DNA of 64,000 bases from Desulfoluna spongiiphila (lineage in GTDB: Bacteria; Desulfobacterota; Desulfobacteria; Desulfobacterales; Desulfolunaceae). The stretch's first letter is position 1. Each line of letters begins with the position of its first letter. Below the pieces are notes generated by a model, which made no database searches, was not told the DNA's origin, and saw only the letters and a program-made list of their open reading frames with translations. Of this stretch, positions 17,859-26,724 are shown one piece after another. Position numbers and translations under genes: made by a program. The stretch covers positions 1 through 64,000 of the forward strand of contig NZ_FMUX01000006.1 in NCBI RefSeq assembly GCF_900101345.1, written 5' to 3'.

Positions 17859-18125
17859 ATGGATTGCAGGGAAGAGATCACGGTGAGGTTGACGGAGCTG
17901 GGCAGCGATCACAAGGTCTCTGCCCTGTTCAGCACATTTTGCAGGGTGGCCGGACATGCCTGCAGGCTTTATCGGAACGAGCGAATTGAAAACGACTGGG
18001 CCGTAGCCATCGAATGGTCCCAGGTGCAGGACCCCGAAGCCATAGCAACCCAACGGGACCTGCTGGTCTGGGCCCTTGAGGACCTGGGGCACGTGCACGT
18101 CTCGTTCTGGCAGGCAAAAGGCTGA
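17859..18125 (+). CDS. Small conserved-looking protein, first gene of efflux operon
   Basis: 88 residues, acidic, no signal peptide or membrane span, two internal Cys (positions 4, 28 and 36 are Cys in total). The stretch ENDWAVAIEWSQ and a following helix-strand pattern (ALEDLGHVHVSFWQ) recall the ferredoxin-like fold of small antibiotic-biosynthesis-monooxygenase/dimeric alpha-beta proteins, but this is only a shape impression. GGAG eight bases before ATG 17859 supports translation. It lies between the predicted sigma54 promoter and the membrane-fusion gene, so it is probably induced with the pump. Its leader contains a C10 tract (17735-17744). Confidence 0.6.
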   Translation: MDCREEITVRLTELGSDHKVSALFSTFCRVAGHACRLYRNERIENDWAVAIEWSQVQDPEAIATQRDLLVWALEDLGHVHVSFWQAKG

Positions 18126-18210
18126 CGGACAACGGGCGTCAGCCCTTCCTTTCCCGGGGGGCGGGTCAACCATGCAGAGCCCCTTCACAACAAAATACAG
18201 GAATGATGGA

Positions 18211-19359
18211 ATGATGAAACGACGAGGAAAGATAAACATACGGGCAGCGGTGCTGCCTATGATGGTGCTGCTTTTGGCCTTGGCCCTGACCGGATGCTCG
18301 GAGAGCGAGGCCAACAGGATGAAGGAGAACGCATTGATTCGCCCCATCAAGGCGGTAACGCTGAGCAGGTCCGGTGAGAACGCCTCATGGCGGTTTCCCG
18401 GGGCGGTACGCTCCCTGCGGGATGTGGAGCTCTCTTTTCGTGTGGGGGGCCCAGTGGTGGCCCTTGCCGTGGACCGCGGTGAAAAAGTCCGCAAGGGAGA
18501 GGTTGTGGCCCGCATCGACCCACGGGATTTTGAAGTGGCCGTTGCCACCCTGTCCGCCAATCTGGCCGTGTCCAGGGCCCAGCTGAAAGAGGCGGCGCTT
18601 CAGTACAAGCGCTACAAGACCTTGAGCGCGGAGAGCGCTGCGGCCCAGGCCACCTTTGACAGCATCATCGCCACCTATGAAGTGGCCAAGGCCAGCGTGG
18701 ATGCGGCAGAAAAACGCCTGGAAGAGGCGAAGAACAGCCTGGACGACACGGTCCTCATCGCCCCCTTTGACGGGTATGTCCATGAAAAATTCATCGACAA
18801 CCATGAGACGGTGGCCCAGGGGCAACCCGTGATTTCCCTCGTGGACCTCGACCACATGGAGGTGGAGGTATCCATCCCCGAGGGGATGCTCCCCATTGTC
18901 CGGCAGATCGGGGCCATCGTCTGTCGCTTCGATGCTCTGCCCGGTGAGACCCTGGCTGCAACGGTGAAGGAACTCTCCAAAAATCCCAACCCTTCCAACC
19001 GATCCTACCCCCTTTACCTTACCCTTGACGGCAACCGGGACCACCGTATCAGGCCGGGCATGGCCTCGGAGGTAACCCTCACCGCCCTGAATCGTGAGGT
19101 GGGGTTTTGCGTGCCGGAGACCGCGGTGGTCAACACCGTGCAGGAGGGCACCTTTGTCTGGGTGGTGGATGAAAAGGAGATGGCGGCACGGCAGGTCACG
19201 GTGGAGCTGCTTGGCGCCAGTGTGTCGGGGCTACGTATCGACGGCCCCCTTGAAGAGGGGATGCAGGTGATCGCAGCAGGGGCCCGGGGACTTACAAACG
19301 GGCGCAAGGTGAAGGTGATGCCGGAGGCGAGCCCCACCAATGTGGGCGGTGAATTGTAA
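18211..19359 (+). CDS. RND efflux membrane-fusion lipoprotein
   Basis: 382 residues. Lipoprotein signal peptide with lipobox LTGC (Cys29), then the lipoyl/barrel-sandwich halves flanking an alpha hairpin: ELSFRVGGPVVALAV and GEVVARIDPRDF before, LIAPFDGYVHEKFIDNHE after, and a coiled-coil hairpin of about 60 residues between. It bridges the inner-membrane pump and the TolC channel in the periplasm. AGGA at 18199 favours ATG 18211 over longer starts. Second gene of the operon; separated from the pump gene by a module B repeat. Confidence 0.92.
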   Translation: MMKRRGKINIRAAVLPMMVLLLALALTGCSESEANRMKENALIRPIKAVTLSRSGENASWRFPGAVRSLRDVELSFRVGGPVVALAVDRGEKVRKGEVVARIDPRDFEVAVATLSANLAVSRAQLKEAALQYKRYKTLSAESAAAQATFDSIIATYEVAKASVDAAEKRLEEAKNSLDDTVLIAPFDGYVHEKFIDNHETVAQGQPVISLVDLDHMEVEVSIPEGMLPIVRQIGAIVCRFDALPGETLAATVKELSKNPNPSNRSYPLYLTLDGNRDHRIRPGMASEVTLTALNREVGFCVPETAVVNTVQEGTFVWVVDEKEMAARQVTVELLGASVSGLRIDGPLEEGMQVIAAGARGLTNGRKVKVMPEASPTNVGGEL

Positions 19360-19420
19360 CCCGGACATTTCATGGGGAAACGCAACACAAATGAATCTGT
19401 AATCACGATACTTAAACACA

Positions 19421-19470
19421 GTGTGTCAAACTTTTCAAAAGTTTGGCCCCCGGCGAAACCGCCGGAGGCA
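19421..19470 (-). repeat. Module B element inside the efflux operon
   Basis: GTCAAACTTTTCAAAAGTTT followed by GGCCCCCGGCGAAACCGCCGG and AGGC. The AAACTTTTCAAAAGTTT palindrome and the GCCGGAGGC end match other B copies. It is the one clear copy between two genes of the same operon and could tune pump expression relative to the fusion protein. Confidence 0.75.
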
Positions 19471-19499
19471 CGCTTTGATCTAAAAAAAGGAAAGAAGGG

Positions 19500-22400
19500 A
19501 TGACGTTGCCCGATTTTTCGTTGCGTAATCAGACCACCGTGATCTTTGCCATGGTGCTCCTGCTTCTGGGGGGCATCTGGGGCTATTTTCGCCTGGGCAA
19601 GCTTGAAGATCCGGTTTTCACCGTGAAAACGGCCATGGTCATGACGGTGTACCCCGGGGCCTCTCCCCATGAGGTGGAGCAGCAGGTGACCCGGCCTATT
19701 GAGGAGGCGGTGCAGGGCACCGATGAAGTGTACAAGGTGCGATCGGAATCCCGCGCCGGTCTCTCCCTGGTCTACGTGGATTTAAATGAGTGGATCCGAT
19801 CCGACGATCTCCAGCAGCTCTGGGACATGTTGAGGCGCAAGGTGACGGCCGTCCAGAGCCAGCTTCCCGACGGCGCCCTGCCCTCGGAGGTGATGGACGA
19901 CTACGGGGATGTGTACGGGCTGTTCATGGCTCTGTCCGCCGACGGGTACTCCCTGGCCGAGCTCAAGGAGTACGCCGATTACATCCGCCGCGAGCTCATG
20001 CTGGTGCCCGATGTGGAGCGCATCACCTTTTACGGGATCCAGCCGGAGGTGGTGACCGTGGATGTCTCCCGGGCCAAGTGCGCTTCCCTGGGTATCTCGC
20101 CGACTCGCATTGCGTCCATGCTTCAAGCCCAGAACACCATGGCCCCGGCAGGTGCCATGGACGTGGGAAGCCTCCGGGTGCGGATCCAGCCGTCTGGGGC
20201 CTTTGCCTCGGTGGATGAGATCGGGGCGCTGGTGATCCAGGGTGAGGGGGACGAGCAGGTGCTGTTGAAAGACCTGGCCACCATTACCCGGGAGTATCTG
20301 GATCCGGCCGAGCCCATGATGCGGTTCAACGGAAAAGCAGCCATCGGCATTGCCGCCTCGGCTGCGGACGGAGCCAACGTGGTGACCATGGGCGAGGCCG
20401 TGAACGCGCGTCTGGGGGAGCTCATGGCGGGCCTTCCCGTGGGCATTGAGCTCAACAAGGTTTACTACCAGTCCGACTTTGTCAAAGATAAGATCAAGGG
20501 GTTTATGATTAACCTGGCCGAGTCCGTGGCCATTGTCATCGGGGTGCTCCTCGTGACCATGGGGCTGCGAAGCGGGCTGATCATCGCCGCCAACCTGGTC
20601 CTGTCCATCATGGGAACCTTTCTGGTGATGCTGGTCTGGGGCATCGACGTACAGAAGATCTCCCTGGCCGCCCTCATTCTTGTGATGGGCATGATCGTGG
20701 ACAACGCCATCGTGGTGGCCGACGCCGGGCTGGTGAACCTTCAAAAGGGGATGACGCGCCTCGACGCCATTGCCGAGCCCACCCGACAGAGTGCCGTGCC
20801 TCTTTTAGGCGCCACGGTCATCGCCTGTCTGGCCTTTTTCCCCAACTACATGGCTCCCACCAACACCGGGGAGTTCTGTGCCAGCCTCTTTCAGGTGGTG
20901 GCCATTGCCCTGATGTTCAGCTGGCTCCTTGCCATGTCCCAGACTCCGGTGTTCTGCTACCGGTTTTTAACGGTTCCCGAAGGAAAAGGGGGCGAGGATC
21001 TCCATGCCGGAGCCCCGTATCGTCTGTATAAGCGGCTTCTGAACAAGGCCCTTCGCCATCGCCTGGTTACCCTGGGCCTGATGGTGGGGCTGCTGGTCCT
21101 TGCAGGGGCCGGCATGGGGATGGTGGAGAAGCGGTTCTTCGCCGATGCCGACACCGCCCAGTTTGTGGTGGACTACCGGCGGCCTGAAGGCTCACGCATC
21201 GACATGGTGTCCGAGGACCTTAAAATCGCCGAATCCTTTGTGCTGAACATGGAGGGCGTCACCGGTGTGGCCACCTGCGTGGGCCAGGGTCCCCCCCGGT
21301 TCATGAACGCCGTCAACCCCGAACCCAAGATGGCCAACTACGGTCAGCTTATCATCAACGTGGACGATTACCGAAAGATCAGCGCGATGATGGACGAGCT
21401 GGCGGAGTGGTTTGCTATCAACCTTCCCGGAGGCGAGCCCCACATCACCAAGTACATCAGCGGGCCCAAGGCGGATTACCGCGTGGAGGCACGATTTACC
21501 GGGCCCGACCCTGCGGTGCTGCGCTCGCTTGCCGAGCAGGCCCGTGCGGTGATGGCAGACACCCCCAACGCCATTAACATCACCGACGACTGGCGGGAGC
21601 GGTCCCTGGTCTGGGAAGCCCTTTATGCCCAGAACAAGGGGCGGCGCGCCGGGGTGGAACGAACGGATCTTGCCCGGGACCTCCTGGGGGGAACCGATGG
21701 GGTGACCGTGACCAGCTACCGGGAGCATGACGAACTCATCCCGGTGAAGGTGGTGTATTCCTCTCCGGATCAGACCGATTTTTCGGCCTTGCCCGTCTGG
21801 GGTATCTCAGACGCCGGGGTTCCCGTGGCCCAGGTCACCGAGGGCAGCGACTTTTTCTGGGAAGATCCCGTTATCCGCAGGTACAACCGCCGCCGCGTGA
21901 TCCGTGCTCAGTGTGACCCTGCGGGTACCATGACCTCCGATACCCTGCTTCAGAAGATCCGGCCCCGGGTGGAGGCCATTCCCTTGCCCGCCGGGTACAC
22001 CCGGGAGTGGGAAGGGGAGTACGAGCTTTCCACGGAGAGCAACGAAGGACTCAACGCCTTCCTGCCTGTGAGCCTCGTGGCCATGGTGATGATCCTGGTG
22101 GGGCTGTTCAACGGGATCCGCCAGCCCCTGATGATCATTACTATCCTGCCCCTTGCCCTGGTGGGCATGGCAGCGGGGCTGCTGATCTTCGGGCAGCCCT
22201 TCGGGTTCCTTGCCGTGCTGGGGGCTTACAGCCTCATCGGCATGATGATCAAAAACGCCGTGGTGCTCATCGACCTTATCGATGAGGACATCCGGGGCGG
22301 CAAAGACCCCCTGGCCGCCGTCAAAGAAGCCTCGGTGAACCGCATGCGACCGGTGATGATGGCTTCCGTTACCACGATTTTCGGTATGATCCCCCTGATC

Positions 22401-22547
22401 TTTGATGTGATGTTCGTCTCCATGGCGGTGACCATCATGGTGGGGCTGGCCTTTGCAACGGTGCTTACCCTGGTGGTGATTCCGGTGCTCTACACGTTAT
22501 TTTTCAAAATCCGGACCGACGAGATGCCGGGGGAGGTGGCATCATGA
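19500..22547 (+). CDS. RND-family efflux permease (AcrB/HAE-like)
   Basis: 1015 residues, the usual length. First helix near 12-30, large periplasmic loops, then a helix bundle around 340-480 with the proton-relay helix LVMGMIVDNAIVVAD; a second bundle near 860-1005 ends the protein. It is the inner-membrane proton-driven drug or metabolite exporter. The sequence has the DPxFTVKTAMVMTVYPGA signature of HAE/hydrophobe pumps rather than the heavy-metal (CusA) pattern, so organic substrates are likely. GGAAAGAAGGG precedes the ATG. The stop overlaps the ATG of the outer-membrane gene by four bases. Confidence 0.95.
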   Translation: MTLPDFSLRNQTTVIFAMVLLLLGGIWGYFRLGKLEDPVFTVKTAMVMTVYPGASPHEVEQQVTRPIEEAVQGTDEVYKVRSESRAGLSLVYVDLNEWIRSDDLQQLWDMLRRKVTAVQSQLPDGALPSEVMDDYGDVYGLFMALSADGYSLAELKEYADYIRRELMLVPDVERITFYGIQPEVVTVDVSRAKCASLGISPTRIASMLQAQNTMAPAGAMDVGSLRVRIQPSGAFASVDEIGALVIQGEGDEQVLLKDLATITREYLDPAEPMMRFNGKAAIGIAASAADGANVVTMGEAVNARLGELMAGLPVGIELNKVYYQSDFVKDKIKGFMINLAESVAIVIGVLLVTMGLRSGLIIAANLVLSIMGTFLVMLVWGIDVQKISLAALILVMGMIVDNAIVVADAGLVNLQKGMTRLDAIAEPTRQSAVPLLGATVIACLAFFPNYMAPTNTGEFCASLFQVVAIALMFSWLLAMSQTPVFCYRFLTVPEGKGGEDLHAGAPYRLYKRLLNKALRHRLVTLGLMVGLLVLAGAGMGMVEKRFFADADTAQFVVDYRRPEGSRIDMVSEDLKIAESFVLNMEGVTGVATCVGQGPPRFMNAVNPEPKMANYGQLIINVDDYRKISAMMDELAEWFAINLPGGEPHITKYISGPKADYRVEARFTGPDPAVLRSLAEQARAVMADTPNAINITDDWRERSLVWEALYAQNKGRRAGVERTDLARDLLGGTDGVTVTSYREHDELIPVKVVYSSPDQTDFSALPVWGISDAGVPVAQVTEGSDFFWEDPVIRRYNRRRVIRAQCDPAGTMTSDTLLQKIRPRVEAIPLPAGYTREWEGEYELSTESNEGLNAFLPVSLVAMVMILVGLFNGIRQPLMIITILPLALVGMAAGLLIFGQPFGFLAVLGAYSLIGMMIKNAVVLIDLIDEDIRGGKDPLAAVKEASVNRMRPVMMASVTTIFGMIPLIFDVMFVSMAVTIMVGLAFATVLTLVVIPVLYTLFFKIRTDEMPGEVAS

Positions 22548-23866
22548 TGATGAAACGTCAGGTTGCATGGGGTGTTGTTGCCGCGGTGTGTGCTGTGCTG
22601 TGTTTGGGCGCACGGGCCGGGGCCACGGAGCGGGTGACCATTGAGGAGGCCGTGGCCGAGGCCCTGCGCAGCAACCCGGCCGTTGCCGGTGCCGACGCCG
22701 AACTGGCCGCTTCCCGGGAGGTCCTCACCGGTGCCCGGGCCGATCGGTTGCCCACCCTTTCCGCCGGGTATTACTGGACGAACCACAACCGGGAACCCGT
22801 ACAGAAAAGCGCCCTGGGTACTTACCCCGCGGGTTACAAGGAGGAGTCCGGTTGGGATGTCCAGGTGGTCCAGCCCCTGTTTGCAGGGTACTCCTTGAAA
22901 TCAGCCCATGAGCTGGCACGGCTCGGGGTGGACTCCGAAGAGCTGAATCGCTTAGAGACCCTTCAGCAGTTGAGCCTCAACGTGCGGCAGGCATGCCATC
23001 GCCTGCTTTTGGCCAAGCGGCTCCTGGCCGTGGCGGAAGACGAGGTGATCTCCCTCACATCCCACAGACGCGTGGCTGTGCTAAACCACGACCAGGGTCT
23101 GATTCCGTTAAATGATTTGCTGAAGGCCGAGGTGGCCCTGGCTGAGGCCATCCAGAATCGGAACCTGGCCGAATCGGAGACCGAGAAGGCCCGCATCGCC
23201 ATCAACCGGCTTCTTCACCGGGACCCGTCCGGGCCCCTTGACCTTGCCGACATGCATGCCCCCCCGGTCTGGGCCCAGAGCAGTGAGGAACTCGAAATCC
23301 TTGCCGTTATGCGCAGGCCGCTGGTGGCCCTCCTGCGCCTGGGGATCCGGCAGGCCTCCGTGGGGGAGACGGCGGCCAAGAGCGGGTATTACCCCAGGGT
23401 GGACCTGGTGGGGCGCTACGCCAAAAGCGGGGACGCTCCCTTTGCCGATGAGAACGAGTTTACCCATACGGATTCGGCCAGCGTGACCCTTCAGGCCTCG
23501 TGGACCCTGTGGAACTGGGGCAAGACCGGGGCGGGAGCCGCCGAACAGGCCCACCTCAGAAGGTCGGTGGAGGCCTCCCTGGCCGATGCCGAGGCCGCGG
23601 TGCGCCAGGATGTGCAAAACGCTCTGCTGGATCGTTCCGTGGCACTAAAGAACATCACCACCGCAGAAAAATCCCGGGCCCAGGCCCGGGAGAACTGGCG
23701 GATCACCCGGGTTCAGTACGATCAGCAGGTGGCCACGTCCACCGACGTCATTGACGCCCGCAGTTACCTCACCAGCGCCGATTCCAACTACTACCAGGCC
23801 CTTTACGCCTACATGGATGCCCTGGCCGTGCTGGATTACGCAACGGGAAAGCCTGTGGTGATGTAA
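22544..23866 (+). CDS. TolC-family outer-membrane efflux protein
   Basis: 440 residues with a signal peptide (cleavage near LCLGARAGA, about 24-28) and two tandem TolC repeats of long helices and short beta segments; DRLPTLSAGYYWTN and SGYYPRVDLVGRYAKSG mark the beta strands at the start of each repeat. It forms the trimeric outer-membrane duct of the pump. Start ATG overlaps the permease stop, with GGGAGGTGG as SD, so translation is coupled. It completes the tripartite system. Three in-frame ATGs follow each other, so the exact start may shift by one or two codons. Confidence 0.92.
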   Translation: MMMKRQVAWGVVAAVCAVLCLGARAGATERVTIEEAVAEALRSNPAVAGADAELAASREVLTGARADRLPTLSAGYYWTNHNREPVQKSALGTYPAGYKEESGWDVQVVQPLFAGYSLKSAHELARLGVDSEELNRLETLQQLSLNVRQACHRLLLAKRLLAVAEDEVISLTSHRRVAVLNHDQGLIPLNDLLKAEVALAEAIQNRNLAESETEKARIAINRLLHRDPSGPLDLADMHAPPVWAQSSEELEILAVMRRPLVALLRLGIRQASVGETAAKSGYYPRVDLVGRYAKSGDAPFADENEFTHTDSASVTLQASWTLWNWGKTGAGAAEQAHLRRSVEASLADAEAAVRQDVQNALLDRSVALKNITTAEKSRAQARENWRITRVQYDQQVATSTDVIDARSYLTSADSNYYQALYAYMDALAVLDYATGKPVVM

Positions 23867-24094
23867 GGGGTCGGCCCTTTGAAGAACAATTGATTTTGGC
23901 GGGGCTGCGTTTTGGGCCCCGTCACCAGATTTCGGAAGGCATGAACACCCTTTCGGAAGGTAAGTCTCCTTGGTGTGCAGGGAGGGGGAGCCATTCGGGC
24001 CCCCTCCCTGTTTTTACGTCCTGTGATGCCTCGTTCCCTCTGGCGGTGCGTTGTGGCAAACCAGGATAATCCTGATGATTGTGAGTCTTTCGGT

Positions 24095-24751
24095 ATGGAA
24101 CCCAACACGTCTTTTAAATCCATTGCAGGCACCGCCGCCTGCTATTTCTTTTATGCCTTCATCGCAGGATCCATGGCCCTTTGTATTACCTGGGAAGCCC
24201 TTCACACACTGCCCAGTTACCTTTTTGGCGAGGACTCCGTGCTGGAGTCTCTCCAGGTCATGGCCCTTTTTTTTACCATGGTGTGCACCTGGGCGGCAGG
24301 CCGCCAGGACACCTCCAAGGCCCCGGTCACCACGCTTCTGGTGGGGGCGGCAGCCATCGCTGGCATTCGCGAGTTTGATTTTTGTCTGGACCGGTACCTT
24401 TTCGACGGTGCCTGGCAGGTGCTTGTGCTTTTAACAGGGGCCCTGGCCATTGTCCGTGCGTTTCAAGATCGGGACGCCCTGAAGGCCGCCCTCCATGACT
24501 TTTCAGGGCGGCCGAGCTTCGGGCTTATGGCCGGAGGGTTTATCACCGTGTTTGTGTTTTCCCGCATTTTCGGGAGACAGGTCCTCTGGAGAGCCATCAT
24601 GGGGGACGGGTACCTGGCGGTGGTGAAAAATGCGGCGGAAGAAGGGGTGGAGCTCCTCGGGTATACATTGATTTTCGTCGGCTCCCTGGAGTTTCTTCGG
24701 GAGTCCCGCTGTTCAAGCGTTTTGTATAATGCGATTGATCATCTGCGGTGA
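24095..24751 (+). CDS. Six-pass membrane protein, unknown function
   Basis: About 218 residues with six hydrophobic spans (roughly 9-36, 50-70, 80-100, 112-130, 150-168, 188-205). No transporter or enzyme motif was recognised; REFDFCLD and FGRQVLW are conserved-looking polar patches between spans. The start is unsure: the frame is open to 23975 and no candidate start has a strong SD. It follows the efflux operon by about 230 bases without a clear terminator between. Confidence 0.6.
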   Translation: MEPNTSFKSIAGTAACYFFYAFIAGSMALCITWEALHTLPSYLFGEDSVLESLQVMALFFTMVCTWAAGRQDTSKAPVTTLLVGAAAIAGIREFDFCLDRYLFDGAWQVLVLLTGALAIVRAFQDRDALKAALHDFSGRPSFGLMAGGFITVFVFSRIFGRQVLWRAIMGDGYLAVVKNAAEEGVELLGYTLIFVGSLEFLRESRCSSVLYNAIDHLR

Positions 24752-24860
24752 AATGAGATAGACTGAAAGGCAATGGAAGCGTGGCTGTTTTCACGCCGCT
24801 TCGAGCATGGAACGGACCTGGTGGGTATGCGGGTTCGTTGATGAGAGCGGAGGGAGCATG

Positions 24861-25709
24861 ATGACGCAGGAACAGGCAACCATACGCCGGATGGATCAGG
24901 AAGACCTGGGCATTGCTATTTCATGGGCGGGCCAGGAAGGATGGAACCCGGGAATTCACGACGGGACGTGCTTTTACGCATGTGATCCCGAAGGATTCTG
25001 GATCGCCGAAGTGGACGGCGAGCCGGTGGCGATACTCTCCTCCGTGCGGTATGCGACGCGGGTGGGGTTCCTTGGCTTTTACCTGGTCCGGCCGGATTGC
25101 CGGGGCATGGGCGTGGGGCGGGTGGTGTGGCGCCAGGGCATGGATACCCTTCAGGATTGCACCATAGGCCTGAACACCGCCACCTCCTGTGAGGCCAAGT
25201 ACCAGAAAATGGGCTTTCAAACCGCCCACCATGTAATCCGCTATCGCGGCGGGGCCGGGGGCGTGCTCCAGGCCGATCCCTACCTGCTTCCCCTCACCGA
25301 TATTCCCTTTGATCGCGTCGTGGCCTTTGATACCACCTTTTTCTTCTCCAATCGCGAGGCCTTCCTCGCCTCCTGGATCACCCGGCCCGGCGTCATTGCC
25401 CTGGGGATTCTCCAGGACGGTCACCTTGCCGGATACGGCGTTCTGCGCCAGGCATGGGATGGCTTTCGTATCGGGCCCCTTTTCGCCCTGAACCCCGCCC
25501 ATGCCCACAGGCTCTACACTGCCCTGAAAGCCTACGGCGGCGAAGGCCCCGTCTATATGGACATCCCCGATGCCAACCCCAACGCCATGGAGCTGGCCGA
25601 AGCCTTCGGTCTGGAGCCCGTCAAAAAGACCGTGCGCATGTACTCCGGCGATCCGCCGTCCCTGCCCCTTTCAGGTATTTACGGCCTGACCTCCCTGGAG
25701 TTGGGGTAA
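24861..25709 (+). CDS. GNAT-family acetyltransferase with C-terminal second acyltransferase domain
   Basis: 282 residues. Residues about 5-130 form a GNAT fold with the acetyl-CoA loop RPDCRGMGVGRVVWRQG (R/Q-x-x-G-x-G/A type). The C-terminal half (about 140-280) matches the second domain often fused to such GNATs (Acetyltransf_18-like), with LPLTDIPFDRVVAFDTTFF. It should acetylate a small amine or protein N-terminus in the cytoplasm; substrate unknown. GGAGGGAG directly before favours ATG 24861 over 24858 or the longer frame from 24807. A clean terminator follows. Confidence 0.85.
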   Translation: MTQEQATIRRMDQEDLGIAISWAGQEGWNPGIHDGTCFYACDPEGFWIAEVDGEPVAILSSVRYATRVGFLGFYLVRPDCRGMGVGRVVWRQGMDTLQDCTIGLNTATSCEAKYQKMGFQTAHHVIRYRGGAGGVLQADPYLLPLTDIPFDRVVAFDTTFFFSNREAFLASWITRPGVIALGILQDGHLAGYGVLRQAWDGFRIGPLFALNPAHAHRLYTALKAYGGEGPVYMDIPDANPNAMELAEAFGLEPVKKTVRMYSGDPPSLPLSGIYGLTSLELG

Positions 25710-25735
25710 ACACAGTCAAGATTACGGGCATAAAA

Positions 25736-25771
25736 AAAGGGCGTGATTCCCATGAATCACGCCCTTTGTGT
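25736..25771 (+). terminator. Intrinsic terminator after GNAT gene
   Basis: AAAGGGCGTGATT-cccatg-AATCACGCCCTTT followed by GTGTTTTC: a 13-bp perfect stem. Confidence 0.9.
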
Positions 25772-25787
25772 TTTCTTATCTATGGTT

Positions 25788-25983
25788 GTAACTATTCAGC
25801 TTATGCCTCCGGTAAGCTTCAGAAAAGCTGAATAAACAGGTTTTAAAACTCTTCTTGAGTGAATTTTACTTTAAAGGCGGATGTGATTTGACCCGAGGAA
25901 CGAGGGGCAAAACGCATCCGCAACCTGCTTTCAAGGTGGCACACCTTGCCGCCGGAGGCTGTTTTTTTGAGCTGAACAGTTAC
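25788..25983 (-). repeat. Composite B-A element with outer GTAAC/GTTAC ends
   Basis: Left tip GTAACTATTCAGCTTATGCC then TCCGG; right tip GCCGCCGGAGGC and, after a T-run, GAGCTGAACAGTTAC. Module A occupies 25877-25959 with stem GCGGATG/CATCCGC and second hairpin CAAGGTG/CACCTTG. Module B is decayed (GTAAGCTTCAGAAAAGCTG...AAACAGG). It lies between two converging genes. Confidence 0.8.
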
Positions 25984-26010
25984 CTATAGTTTTTATTTTT
26001 TCGTCGGCCC

Positions 26011-26724
26011 TTATTTGTCCTTGGTGAAGTAGAGCACCAGGCTCTTGCCCATGACCGGGTTCAGGAGCCTGTCCATGAACTTGGTGAGTTTGGGCTGGGA
26101 GAGGATGTCCCACTCCAGAAAGCGTTTGTACAGGTTGACGGCCCAGTGGTCGGTGCGGGTGGGCCCCACGAGGCATTTCAGCCACCAGTAGGGGGCGTGG
26201 ATGCTGTGGGCGTGGTGGGCGTTCCAGTAGGTGGCGCCCTGCTTTTCGATGAGCTTTACCAGGGGCTTTTTCTTGTAGATGCGCACATGGCCCATGTTGG
26301 CGTTGAAGTACTCGTCGGAGAGGAGCCAGCAGATCTTTTCGGGCCAGAATCGGGGGACGGTCACCACCAGGTTGTGGCCGGGCTTCAAGACCCTCAGGAT
26401 CTCTTTGGCGGCCACATCATCGGTGGGGATGTGTTCCATCACCTCCGAGCAGAGGACGATGTCGAAGCTGTCGTCTGCAAAGGGGAGGTTGGTGATGTCG
26501 GCCATGGTAAAGGCCCAGGAACCCCCTTTGTGGGCGCCCAGGTGGTCGTGGAACTGGAGTCTTTTGACTCCCTGCTGCAGGTCCTCGTGGGAGAGGTCGG
26601 CGCCGATGGCCGTGACCTTTTCGTGTTCGTAGGCGGCGCTGATGTGGCGACCCGGGCCGCAGCCGATGTCCAGGATTCGGTAGCCGGGTTTGACGTCCAG
26701 TATGTTAAATTTTACGGTGATCAC
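26011..26724 (-). CDS. SAM-dependent class I methyltransferase
   Basis: 237 residues. Motif I ILDIGCGPGRH (about 18-28), acidic motif II near IGADLS, motif post-I ADITNLPFADDSFDIVLCSEVMEH written here in part as LPFADDSFDIV. These are the marks of a Methyltransf_11-type enzyme. GTG 26724 has GGGAGG six bases upstream and overlaps the end of the glycosyltransferase gene by 20 bases, so the pair is translationally coupled; the enzyme probably modifies the glycan or lipid made by that glycosyltransferase. The longer ATG frame to 26865 lies inside the neighbour and is rejected. Confidence 0.88.
   Translation of the reverse strand: MITVKFNILDVKPGYRILDIGCGPGRHISAAYEHEKVTAIGADLSHEDLQQGVKRLQFHDHLGAHKGGSWAFTMADITNLPFADDSFDIVLCSEVMEHIPTDDVAAKEILRVLKPGHNLVVTVPRFWPEKICWLLSDEYFNANMGHVRIYKKKPLVKLIEKQGATYWNAHHAHSIHAPYWWLKCLVGPTRTDHWAVNLYKRFLEWDILSQPKLTKFMDRLLNPVMGKSLVLYFTKDK

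Noticed and set aside
17597-17989. 130-residue frame in the efflux leader
   Set aside because: Starts inside the -24/-12 element and crosses the C10 tract; no SD.
17379-18560. Long N-terminal extension of the sigma54 regulator (to 908 residues)
   Set aside because: It crosses the palindrome and divergent promoter and overlaps the efflux operon; ATG 17378 has a good SD and begins at the GAF domain.
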